A DNA stretch of 64,000 bases, from assembly GCA_050084515.1 (NCBI GenBank), contig CM114271.1:15004001-15068000 (forward strand), given 5' to 3'. The position numbers were made by a program, and so were the translations under genes. Positions within the stretch are counted from its first letter, which is position 1. Every line of letters starts with the position of its first letter. Origin of the DNA: Blasia pusilla (lineage: Eukaryota > Marchantiophyta > Marchantiopsida > Blasiales). Positions 13,766 through 24,900 of the stretch are shown here, piece after piece. The notes under the pieces were generated by a model. It did not search any database. It was not told the DNA's origin and saw only the letters and a list, made by a program, of their open reading frames with translations.

Positions 13766-14334
13766 TCACATGACCCAAGTACTCAACATCCTCATGGAAG
13801 AACTTACACTTTCCTGGATGCAACGTAGACCATGAGCTTTCAACCGCTCAAACACCATCTGCAAATGTATGTGATGCTCCTCCACCATGTTACTGAACAC
13901 CAAGATATCATCAATGTAACACCGAACAAAATCCAATCTTGCTAGGATCCTGTCCATCACTCTTTGAAATTCGGCAGTGCATTCTTCAACCCAAAGGGTA
14001 AGAATTTCCACTGGTACAAACAATCCTTGCCATGAGAGTTGACACCCCAAAATCTTTGTCTTGGCCTTGTCACTCTCCCGAATCGGCAATTGATGGTATC
14101 TGCCGAAGATCCAAATCTGAAAATCTTTGCCTGTCCCACCACATCAAAGATCTCCTCAGGTGTAGGCATGGCATACCTATCGGCCTTGGTTTGCCGATTG
14201 ATAGGGACGGTAATCTCCACACATCCGCCTATCCGTGTAGTTGCCATGCATATCCTTTTTAGCGAGCATGCATGAAGGGGCGATGCATACTCTCCATGCG
14301 ACAACTCCACTAATCCAGCCTCCAAAAGGTCCAA
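13766..14334 (-). pseudogene. Reverse transcriptase with YIDD box (copy 1)
   Basis: The fingers region begins with a GLVELSHGEYASP segment and the DRYAMPTPEE motif. The palm contains YQWKFLPFGLKNA followed, after a frameshift near 13.96-14.09 kb, by FVRCYIDDILVFS, with the catalytic YIDD pair intact. The LLDLRAGYHQ-like block is degraded. Motif order and spacing fit Ty3/gypsy RT. Frameshifts mean no functional enzyme. Confidence 0.85.
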
Positions 14335-14749
14335 CGCCCTACTGAATCAAGTCCCTCTCCATATCACTATATCGGTAGGGACAACGGAAGATTGGTGTAT
14401 CACTAGCCAAATCAATCCATACCGGGTCCAACCAGAGAACCCAACTCCTTCATGCTAAAGGCAAAACAACTCCTATAAGCACGTAGGAAGCGTGTCAGCG
14501 TCGTTTCTCACCTCCCGTAAGCTTGGGCCCAAGTAATGGCTCCCAAGTCTCCTCCTTTGGCACACTAGAGGAGAGAGCGATGCCATTGGCGCTCGCAACC
14601 CCCTCACAAGATGGTACACCCTTAGCTACAACATCATCGAGAAAATAACTCCGCCACCAAAGATGAGCAACCAACTCCACATGCCCAGCCATTACATACC
14701 ATTTACTCCAAGGATGCAAAATACTACTCTCCTCGCTTGACCGATGCCT

Positions 14750-16049
14750 CTACCGTCCGGTAGCCATCGAGCTCATTACAAGGGGTGGAAGACCCCAGAC
14801 ATAGTCCAAGAAGTCGTATTTGCTCGCCATACCAAGACTCAAAATCCAAGTCAAACAATTTAGGTCCATGGCCTGACCCAACACATGACGTCGTGAAGCC
14901 TCGAAATAGAAGCAACCATTTGTCACACGATAGCAAATCCCCCATCGACGCTCTCTCTCATCAGCGTTAGGCTCCACCAACTGTCGCACATGAGAATCCC
15001 ATACTAGCCCCGGACCACCTTCCCTGTAGGCATGTGACGAGGGAAAACTCAAAAATGTGGGTAGTGCCATCCTAGGATGGCCCACACGGTTCACCACTGC
15101 CATGGGTGACCGATCAATAACCCTCACCACTTGAGAAAGTCGCCCAAGATATCAAGATACTATCCCTTTGTAAGGCGAGGATCATTTGCCTTTGCATCAT
15201 ATGCTCGACGTAGAACCTTCCTAGGCAACAAGTTTGTCCACCACAAGCGTGGATGATGTGCACGCGAGCCAACTCGCGCTGCATCCAACAACACCGCTGG
15301 TCCAATCCAAGACCGCACCTCATAAACACTCGCCATCATCCGGGTCCGAGTGTCACCCAACAATGGAACATTCTCGAATGTAAGCTAGAGCACGTGCCTG
15401 ATGAACTTGAAGATTTCGTAACACCCGTAACATCTCCCAAAACAATCGAGACCTAGGGTCATGTAATCCCTCACCCCGACCAGCACGTGTATGACCCTGA
15501 CATGGCCATCCAGCAATCACCAAATCCACAGGACCAATCCTCTCAAGGTCCTGCGCCCCAACAATGCAATGTGTGATGGTAAAAGCATTTGGTACCCACG
15601 AATAGCGATGGCGGCAACAACTCAGGGTATCTCGCATCAAGCGACTTATATGTCGAGATGAGACTCTCTGGGCCGTCTCATCTCGCTCCACATACACGTA
15701 TCTCCACACAGGAATACCGGCCTGCAACACTGCCGCCAAACCAGTGCTAATCCCACCAAAGAGATCTAACACACAAATGCCCTCCGGCGGATCGCCATAC
15801 AATGGGTGTAGTATCCAAAGGGGATAACCAATGGACAGAAGTAGGAGTCCGCCGTGGGGCCTCCCCTTCCTCGTGAGGTATAATGACCTCACACCAAGCC
15901 TCTGCACTAGGCGATCGCCTCTGCCGTAGTGCACCGCTGAACTCCAAAGTGGCACATCCAACGATGAGGATGCCCTTTGCTGCAAAAATAGGGACCTCCT
16001 CTACCTCTCTCATGCGCAGGAGAATCCATAGCGAAACATTACCCTCCAA
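14750..16049 (-). pseudogene. Cytosine-5 DNA methyltransferase, DNMT3-type motif order, inside the gypsy pol region (copy 1)
   Basis: Motif I reads VLDLFGGISTGL, the following YVYVE supplies motif II, and motif IV reads DLVIAGWPCQG with the catalytic Cys intact. Motif VI (Glu-Asn-Val) is interrupted by a frameshift near 15.36 kb. Motif VIII is AHHPRLWWTN (about 15.22-15.26 kb) and motif X is RRHVLGQAMDLNCLTW (about 14.85 kb). The order I-IV-VI-VIII-X is canonical and not the rearranged order of plant DRM enzymes, and the spacing resembles DNMT3. An N-terminal portion in another frame (15747-16049) matches the plus-strand copy around TPLDTTPIVWR. At least three frames are needed, so it is inactive. 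It lies between protease and RT. Confidence 0.85.
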
Positions 16050-16264
16050 AAGTCTCTGGCCAAGTGACTACTCCACTAAAACCAGCCCACAGGATGCTAA
16101 CACTTGTTGGGAAGAACCTCTGGTTGAGCCCGAAATAAATCTCACAGAACTTGGCTCATACGTCCATCCCGGACTGCCAACCTGGTCTATAAGACGCATT
16201 TGTCTCGATCCAAGTAATCCATCTGAAAACCCATCGGTACAATATTGCTCCTCCAACTAGTACA

Positions 16265-16489
16265 TCATACGACTCGGGTGGTGTGACTACATGCAGATAC
16301 TCCCAACCGGGAGCTATCGGTCGCATGATATGGTCTCAAGCTGTATGAAAAACTTTTCTGTGTCATGAATTGAGACCTATCATTGGCTCCTCCAAGTGAT
16401 GTTTGAATCTGGAATGGGCAAGGCTCAAGCTCGACCTCCGAATACCCAAACCAATACATGCCGCCTTTCCCAACATCAAGGTTGGGCAC
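16265..16489 (-). pseudogene. Retroviral-type aspartic protease region (copy 1)
   Basis: This open frame aligns by eye with the protease region of the plus-strand copy: CPFQIQTSLGGA here against CPFRIQTSLGGA there, followed in both by a DVL-type strand and a PMGF segment. The catalytic Asp-Ser/Thr-Gly is not preserved in a readable frame in this copy. The assignment rests mainly on the better preserved copy at 42.37-42.74 kb. Confidence 0.55.
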
Positions 16490-16596
16490 GAGTCTAACAA
16501 GACTCTATCGGGTCTATACACTGTCTGTAGGACTTACCAATCGGAAGATCCCACTGGTTGTCCAACATACATACACCAGGTGTGAGCCTCTCACGA

Positions 16597-17452
16597 TCAA
16601 TGGTGGCCGGGTGGTAATGCATCCATCTTCGCCGCTGGTGCCTGCCAAGTAGCACTGGTACTCAATGCTACTCCTAACATAGAGGGTCGCTCCACCGCAA
16701 CACCCTCATCCACCTCAACACGTGTAGCAGTAACACCCCCACGTTCACACAACGTGGCTGCTAACTGAAATACAGGAGCTAAGTCAACTCCTAAAGCCAT
16801 CGACTCGTGGCGAAAACAATGGGGATCCCAACACCGAAGTTGCCATCCGCAATCTTGCATTGATCTTTGCATCCGTGTCTACTACACGCGATGTAGATGC
16901 CTCAGTCCCCACTGTCGGCTCAATAGGCTGCGTAGGAACCATGGATGGAGTCCTAAGCATAGGAACCATGGATGGAGTCCTAAGCACCTCTGACAACAAG
17001 AATGACTGGGGAAGCCTAGCCTGCCTCCCAGCCTCACCCCTCTGTGGGTCCAACTCCACAGTAGCACCACGTGGCTCTGACGCTCGAGTGGCTCCTCAGA
17101 ATAGCTGCTGGTGATGCCTCGGATGCGCACACAGATTCACACTGCAACATAGGCCACAAGCCACGAACATCCACGGTGAGTACACAATCAGCCCTAACCA
17201 GATCCTCTTGATCTACAATCGAAGCTACCATCGATCTACTCCAGTTCTTTGAGTGAAATCCGTGAAAGACCTACTGTCATAAAACACGTTTACAATCACA
17301 TACAATCGAGCCAAACCCACTCCACGATGGGAGAATCCAGGTCGAAGCTTGCGGGAAACACCATAGCCAAGAGCTCTACTCACTACCAAGGCTAACTCCC
17401 AACGCATAAAGCTCAACACAAAGAATCGATTTGTTCTTTGAGTGCACTCCAC
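16597..17452 (-). pseudogene. Gag-pol linker and unassigned upstream part (copy 1)
   Basis: The segment ARLPQSFLLSEVLRTPSM at about 16.95-17.03 kb matches TRLPQSFQLFEAMRTPSM of the plus-strand copy, and FQLAATLCERGGV matches LRLAAMLCEHGVG. It is therefore the linker between gag and protease. An exact 27-bp in-frame tandem duplication at about 16934-16987 doubles the nine-residue unit LRTPSMVPM. Farther upstream (17.1-17.45 kb) the open frames resemble nothing I recognise. Confidence 0.6.
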
Positions 17453-17890
17453 CTTATATCCTCCAACCTAAGAGCGGGCCCTACTGGGAAAGTCACCCCC
17501 AACTGAGTAACCCCCAACCCTATGTATGAAACCGCATCTCTACCAATCCACTACGGTCCTACATAAGGAATGGCCTCTACTAGCACACCATACTCTACGA
17601 CATAATCCGTATGGTCATGACAAGATACAAAACGCTCATTCTTGCTGTGGTGAAAAGAGAGAATGGCTGAAGATACAATCTTTATAATTAAAAGACGAGG
17701 TTAGAACAAACCCTCTTCAAGTGTTGACACCTGTCTTTTTAAGGCTCCTCTTTTGTTGACACGTGTCCACTTAGTGTTAACGAGATGTTATTTGAAGAGC
17801 CCTTATTGTTAGGAGAATGTTATTTGAAGGAAATTGAACTGCCACATGTGCATTTAACGGCAACATACTAATCTATATGATCAAAAGAGG

Positions 17891-17928
17891 ACACCTTAGG
17901 AGGGTTTAGGGAAACCCTCCTAAGGTGT
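17891..17928. repeat. Perfect 17-bp foldback (hairpin)
   Basis: ACACCTTAGGAGGGTTT (17891-17907) is followed after the four bases AGGG by its exact reverse complement (17912-17928). Imperfect pairing continues outward through AGAGGAC and GTCCTCT. This fits a small foldback/MITE end or a hairpin-forming spacer. Confidence 0.9.
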
Positions 17929-18032
17929 CGACACTTGTCCTCTAAGGGCTTTTATGGGGTCGACACATGTCGTTTTGAAAGAGGGAGTTGGAAAATTAAA
18001 TATCACTCGTGCATAGCATGGGCATTGGCTAC

Positions 18033-18168
18033 TCATTTTTATTTATGAACTTAGGTTGTGGGGAAAAGTGTAGTTCCTCCTCCCAAGAATCCTTCCATAG
18101 TCATTCTTATTTATGAATTTAGGTTGTGGGGAAAAGTATAGTTTCTCCTCCTAAGAATCCTTCCCTAC
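18033..18168. repeat. Direct tandem duplication, about 70-bp period
   Basis: The segment running from TTTATTTATGAA through TTAGGTTGTGGGGAAAAG to AAGAATCCTTCC occurs twice in succession with a handful of differences, first at about 18035 and again at about 18105. Confidence 0.8.
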
Positions 18169-18480
18169 CTCTTCACGAACAAAAGATTAACTATGTCTGG
18201 ATTGGAACCTCAAAACCCTTTAAAACACATCTTGAGGAAATAATTGACGCACCCCGAAAACTCTTGGAGGATCTCATAGAATGCAAGGCACCCGCGCACA
18301 CTTCGATCCATGAGTGCCGGACATTTTCTACGTGCATAAGTTCTTAGGGCAAACAACGGGACAACCCAATGGTATCAAGCGCATAAACTCCAACATTTAC
18401 TCGCACGCGTTTGTGCGAGCGACGCCCGAAGGCGATTTCGCGACCGTTCATTCTCTTTCGAGTATGAATTCGAGTTTTCA

Positions 18481-18680
18481 TCTATATTATTATTGGAAAG
18501 TGCCTTCTTGATTTGCAAACACCTATCAATCTCACATGTAACAAATAAAAAATATTTCACATACTACTAAAACAATTTTTTTTTTCGAATTTGTACGCAA
18601 CAATAATAATCCTTCATAGGCTATACTCTAGAAAAACTTTTGAAAGAGTCTTTTATTGCACGGCACCTTATTAGTCTACT
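18481..18680 (+). mobile_element. Short non-autonomous repeat, Helitron-like 5' end
   Basis: It starts TCTATATTATTATTGGA, similar to 5' ends of plant Helitrons, and continues TGCCTTCTTGATTTGCAAAC. It shares with the 62.76-kb copy this start, an AATATTTCACATA segment and CTATACTCTAGAAAAACT near the 3' side. A third, partial copy is at 32752. The exact 3' end and a CTRR terminus were not found, so the class is uncertain; the repeat relationship itself is clear. Confidence 0.45.
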
Positions 18681-18966
18681 ATTCATACCTAAATGGCCCT
18701 TTCTACTAGTCTATTCGTACCTGAAAGTCCCTTCCACAGCATTCCATCCGCCTTCATTCGTTTCCCGGCGGAGCCGGGAGCGAGCGACTCCGCGGCGAAG
18801 AAATGAATGGATGTGGGAGTAGGTCGGCGTGAACCTGACAAAGCGCGATGCGGGGCGGGGGGATTCTCACAGCGCAGCGGATTGTCTCGGGCGGTTGATG
18901 AGCGCCTCATGACGGACAGACTTCGGCGAGAATTCGAACCCAATTCGAGCGCGCAATCGTCCGCGG

Positions 18967-21900
18967 ATGCTGGTGAAGGTGATGGAAGCGAAGACGTCGG
19001 TCGCCGAAATCTGGCAGTCGCTGAAAAGTCAGGTCGCGTCTCCTCGAAATCAAGGTCGCAATGCGCGCATGGATTGGAATGCCTTCTCGCAGAAGGACGA
19101 CACTCGCGGGCCTACCTCCGGCGCTGCAGTTCCTGCGCCCTTCATTCTCGGCATAGGTGGCCATCGATGCGCGGATCCCGCAGATCTGCGCAGCGCAGCG
19201 AGAGCTGTTCTCCACAACCTACACGAGGAGAGAGAGAATCAGAAGCAGTCGGCAGCCAAATCAGAAAACCCTCGCCATCTCCGGACACACTGTGATGAAT
19301 CTCCGGACATACTACACAAGCTCGAAGAGAATCGAGACCTAAATCAATCGACTGTCAAATGGAATCCTGCCTCTACAGGGTCGAGCTTTGATGAAGTTGT
19401 CATGACACAGGATCTTGAATCGGGTCAAGAGCAAGAGCCTTGCACCGTCAAACCAGAACGCTCTCCCCATGGAAAGCGCGATCAAAATCTGGACGAGAAG
19501 CAGAATCACGAACTGGTCGACGAAGATAAGGAGCGCACTTACAAGTCGTTGCCACCACCGGATGGAAGTAGTCCGGATGTTGGCCGTGGCATGCCCGCAA
19601 GTTTCATAGCGGGTGGGGAGCATGTCGAGGAGCAGGTCTCAGACTCAGAGCTCGAAACCGCAGAGGAGATGAAGGAGCGAAGTAACGACTCTTTGGATAC
19701 ACACGTATCTGTAATTCACGATTGGGATCATGAAAGCTGTCCATTTCAAGACGGGAGGGGGCCAAAGTCTGCCACTGATGAGGAGCTGCTGAAGATTATT
19801 AACAAAGATGCAAACTGCTTACATGATTCCAGGATTGATGTGAGGTACGAGGCCCTGCAGAGCCTCAGCCGGGCCCTACTTGGTGACTTCGTAGGAGAGG
19901 TGCGCCACCAATATGCGAAAAGATCCTCCGATCAGGAGCATGAGCAGCAGGCACAGGCTGTGGATTTCAATGCGGGTCTATTCGAGAACACCGAGAAGTA
20001 TGTATGGTGCGTGGAGGAGATTGTCATCAAAGCGCTGCTCAAAACCTTCGGCGATTCTTCCGAGAGATGTCGCTACCTTTCTGTGTCCATCATCTTATCG
20101 TACGCCGTCTGCCTTCCTAAGCTTTTCACTCCGACAATCGCACAATCTTATCCTCTGCTCCACGGCCCACGGAAAGATTAGATTCGCGGGTTCATTGAAT
20201 CGCCGATATCCTTCTAAGCTCATAACCTTCTGAAATAAACATCTGCATCAAATCTTTCTTGCAGAATCAAGGACCTAGAGCATTGATTTCGGGAAATAGT
20301 TCAGGATGCTCTGTGAACTACATCTTCTCGGGTCAATATACCCCTCGGTCCGTCGGTTGATTGAGACACCAGATATCCTGCTAATCTGCCTGCATCGAAC
20401 ACACTTAACGTTTCTATTTGCACCATCTAGGACCCAGCGCGTCAGTTCCAACAACCGTCCAGGACGATTTGTGAGCTCTATCATCGAAACAGATATAGAT
20501 GCCGACATGGATTGTCGTGAGTCTCGGTAACAGTGAACGGATTGAACAAGCGATGAATGAACCAGTGCACTTTGCCCCCCAGATTGACTACTCAGCGACA
20601 GTGCTGAAACCGTCATAGACTATCTTCAGAAGGGAAGGACCGATTGAATGAATTTGCATCAAGATACAAGAGCGTTTGATCGTTCCAGCAGCAGTGATGA
20701 AAGCATCACCGTCTGTTCGTTCCACCAGAGAAAGTGAACTAATCCTTTGGCGGCTTTACCTCCAAGACCTGTTGTCACCGGAACAAAGCCCAATTCCAAT
20801 TCGTCGTGAACGGAGCGATGCTGACATGTGTTATGTATGCGCTTCCGCAGGCTGTTGCAGTCCGTCCCTCGGTCTGTTGTGTCCCTGCTCCCTTATATTC
20901 TCCCAGTGATTTCCTCTCGCCTTCCCATCAAGTCGCTTCCAACTGAAGATCCGGCCTCAAAGGTATGCAAAGAGTTCACAGACAAGGAACGTTTGGAGGT
21001 CATCCTAGTCGAGAGCGGTCATGGGTGGGTGGTGAGCGGCATTTAGGAGCAAAAGTCTGAGAAATTTCGCATTCCTGTGAGAAGAATCTGGGCGAGGAGA
21101 GACATGCGTGGCCTGAGAAACTGGAGGGCTTACAGTGAGGGAAGAGAAATTGGTGAATTGACGATGATGCCACTCTTCGAACGTCGTGCAACAGCTTCAG
21201 TGCCAAGTCTTGAGAAGAATAGGGTGCTCAGCAACAATCTGATCGCCTTTTGAGGCAACGAGAAGATGAATCAATGAATCAAACAGGGACGTCGGATAGT
21301 TGATGGTTCCTCTTCTTCGGATAGCTCATTGGCTTACACGATCTCATCACCTTTTTGAAGGCAAGGCAATGAGAGGACGAATCGAACAGGGCTATCGGAC
21401 AGTCGATACCTATACAGTTGGGAGAGCTGAACCTCTCACAATCTGATCTACCTCTGAACTAGAAGCCTATCGACGAATATGGAGAGTTAATCACCTTCTT
21501 GTTCCGGTGTAAGACCCACTTACCCCGGAACAACGAGGTGATCAACTCTCTAGCGGCGGAAAGTGTAGTAGGTCCACGAATCCGATGGATATGAGACTGA
21601 CTGGCTGGTGTGGCAGGTAGAGGTGATCGTCGTCGAAAAATCCGAGGAGGTTCGTTTGTTGTTGCTGGAACTCTTACACGGTCTGCTAAAGAAGGCCCGC
21701 TCTATGATTCACCCCTTCGCTTCAGATGTGGCAACAATCCTCACTGCAGCTTCTTGTGATTTTTATCCGGAAGTTCTCACGGTAAGACTCTTTCAAAGCC
21801 TACAACAAAACCACTTTGACGGAGAAACAAGTTGCCACACATCTAAAGAGTTTCCCGTATTACCACATTGTCGATGCCACGAAGGTGCTCCCTCAACGAA

Positions 21901-24900
21901 GAACTCACTCCGGAGTTTCAGCTGAATGGGAACCGGGTGGACAAGGATGCCTATGTTGACTTTGGTGTCCTTAAGTTGGAGTTGTGTAAAGCAACAGATT
22001 CCAGGACTGCTCAATGATTGTGGGTTTTGCAGGAAACGTTTGCTGCTTTGACTCTATTTGGCGAGACATGTGGTCACAAGTTGAAGCCTGTGGCAAAGCA
22101 GCTGATCTCGGTGGTTTCGCGTTCCCTTGCCCACAATCGCCAGAGCGTACGGGTAGCTGCCGTACGCGCCATACACAGGTGAGATCCAAAAGCGAAGTAT
22201 ATTTCACCGATTCCGGATAGTCGTTCTGATTGAACAAGCCCACCATGGATAGCTCATAAGTACCGTGAGAGGCAGCTACTGGCAAGTGGAAGTCAGGGAG
22301 ACCGGCTTTAGGAAAGAAAAACTCCATAATCGGAAGCAGACCGATGGCTAGAAGCAGCACATACAGCCATAAACTAAAGAAGGAAACATCGTGAGAACTC
22401 GAGAGTCGAGACATGTGTTCTACAGCTGATGAAGAGACTCTTAACTGCGGAAGCTACTGGTAAATTAGTCATTAACAAGAACGACAAGTACAAGAGATCA
22501 AGGATGTGGGTCTGAAGAAGAATGTGAGCATCCTGGTCGTTAATCTGATGCTCAGAGACCTGGCCTTAACATCAGCATTTGTGGATGCAGGCTCGTTCTG
22601 TGTGGGGCTCATGAGAGCATCTATGATCTTACAGCATATAGGGACCCCAACGTCATTCCCATTCGAGCGTTCTATCATCCAGATCCCAAGGCAAGAGACC
22701 ATAGCTCCTACGGAATGTTCTGGTAAAGTTCAGTCTGTTACATTGTCGCTTCTGAAGCCTGAAATCCTCCGTAACAATCAGTCCACTGCCCACCCTGAGA
22801 TTCCTCTGCAAAAGTCCTGCTTTTGTAACACACCTTCGACATGTTGCAGACTCAGTATTTGGCATTGCTAGCTGGTGACAGAAGCATTCAAGTGCGAGAG
22901 CAGCTGCTCAAAACTGTGGCCAGCTGGCTCTGCGAGCTTGATGAAAGGAAGGAGCATGAATGCCGACTTGTACCGTAACTCTCATAACGCAGTATACTTG
23001 TCCAACTGGAGTTCCATGAAGACAAAACCTATCCATGAAGAGCAGTTCGAATCATATTCCCTGTTCTGGTTGTCATGTAGCTCCATCGGTTGAAGGAGTG
23101 ATGAGTCTGTAACGTCCGCTTGACATGCATCCGCTGTTTTCGCTCTATGCAGGTATATCTTGAGTGGTTTCACCGATACAAGCCCAGATATTCGGGATCT
23201 TGCCTTCCAACTCATGGAAAAAATCGGTCGTCAGTAAGTTTCAGAGACAGTTGATGAGTGGGATGCACGCGAGTGTTGCTTCGAAAACCTGCTAGAAGGA
23301 GGCCGCTTCAGTGTGTTAGTGCTCACCAGTCCCAAACGATGCAACGCCCTCTCCACACGAGGCATTGCAAGTAGTTCATGAGCTTGCAAAGGGGCACACA
23401 CTTTTGGAAGACTCGTATTCACAGTTTTTGACAATTTTTTCCTTCAACTTCGCAGTGAGTGAGTGACGGCTGGCGGTCCTTTACACACTCGATAATTTCC
23501 AAGTGGGGGACAATTCTACTTCCATCACACGCTTCCTCCTTTTTCCGTGTCTCCAGCTTCATCTTTGTCACTGTGCAGTATCCTGCTTTCCTGCCACAAT
23601 CCTTTTTTTATTTCTTATCCTGGGCCAACAATCAACAACTCCAGGGGATTTCATTCCAAACTTCATAAATTCTCAGCATTCCTGTCTCCACTCTCGTCCG
23701 CCCATCACATTCACTTACGCTAGGAATATGGAACAACCGACTTGCTAGAAAGGTGAGTTATTCAGCAAACCAGGGTGCTTCTTATGTCTGGTGGATGCAA
23801 AATGCATGAACCGTGAACTGATGGACGTGCTTGTGTGCTAGATATGAGGCGGAAAATGAGAACGAAGTTTCAGACATCCAAGTGTATATGCCTGAAGACA
23901 TCGATAATCTCGGCATGGTGGCCGGAAAACCACTACCAAAGGCTTTCAAATGTCCGTGCACTGACCCCTCCCTCCTTTTCTTGAACTACACAGCCAATTT
24001 TTCTTTGTACTAGTCATCTTAGTTAAAGCCAGAGCGAATTGTGCTGTTGTTACACACCAAATCCGTCATCTGAAATGACTCACAATCCCTCACAGAAGCC
24101 ATGCGTGTTACATGCATGGTCACATGACCTTCAATAGTTGCTTCAGTGGGCAGGCTTTCTGATTATTACAGGCACTGCCATCTGTTTCCTCTGCAGTCAG
24201 GCCTTGTCTAGGAGCACGAATACTTGTAAGAAGTTGTGTTTCAGTCATGCTTCATGCACTCAGTGGAGATCTGGAAGCTTGGACATCAGGGACAAAGGCT
24301 CTAGCTGCAGATTTTCTGTATACCATGCTCCTGTTTGCCGAGGAACACATCACTATGCACTTACAATCCGTAGTAATCCTACTCATGAAAGCATTCGATG
24401 ATCCCCAGATTGAAGAAAAGGTCAGTGGACAGTCTTTTCGGCCCAGATCCACTAATAAGTATTAGCCTTTAGGTGCAATCTGAATTTTGACCCCTCGCTC
24501 GCTGTACAGTATTCCACGGGTCCTGCAGGGACTGGTCTTAATAAATAAAGAAACCAGTAGAATGGTCTAGCTCAGAGCGCAGGTCTAAACGAACAAACCT
24601 CCTCAATCAATTGAATGAGCCAATAGATAGACTCAGGCGTCAACGCTGAACTGTGATCATAGAAAGCACATGATGATGATAATTTTCTTCGATTTCCAGA
24701 TTTCCGAATGTGCACAGGTGATTGGATTCTTCGTAGATCCGGCTGCCTATTTGATGGTCCTCCTGCCGAGAATTACTGGAGAGTTCAACAGCGATATGTC
24801 CGTCCAACAGTTGCTACAGGCTCTGAAAGTTTTGGAGAAGATCATGGAAGGGACCCCTCACCCTCGTTTGACCAAACACGTCCCTCAATTGTGCTCGGTC

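Larger units (their letters stand above)
11319..17452 (-). mobile_element. Ty3/gypsy retrotransposon with embedded DNA methyltransferase and PHD finger (copy 1, decayed)
   Basis: Read on the minus strand the order is: unassigned/linker region, aspartic-protease region, DNMT3-type cytosine methyltransferase, reverse transcriptase with YIDD, RNase H, integrase (H2C2 and DDE core), GPY/F-like C-terminus, PHD finger. Protease-RT-RH-IN order with integrase last is the Ty3/gypsy arrangement. Several frameshifts break pol, so the copy is dead. No gag like that of the plus-strand copy at 40.3-41.4 kb was recognised, and the 5' LTR is not seen. The element lies between the ABC transporter and DNAAF5. 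Confidence 0.85.
17453..18480. other. Repeat debris between the gypsy element and DNAAF5
   Basis: No gene is seen. This stretch holds an inverted match to a piece of the putative LTR (17619-17648 against 11187-11217), four copies of a GACACNTGTC motif, a perfect foldback, a direct duplication at 18.03-18.17 kb and, at about 18370, TGGTATCAAGCG, which resembles a tRNA-iMet primer binding site of LTR elements. The last is weak, single-motif evidence. Confidence 0.5.

Noticed and set aside
14750-16049. A DRM-type (rearranged) host methyltransferase gene
   Set aside because: Motifs run I, IV, VI, VIII, X in canonical order, and the frame sits inside retroelement pol sequence in two copies.
18360-18385. 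Primer binding site of an LTR element (TGGTATCAAGCG)
   Set aside because: Only part of the tRNA-iMet complement is matched and no LTR, gag or pol follows; kept only as a note.
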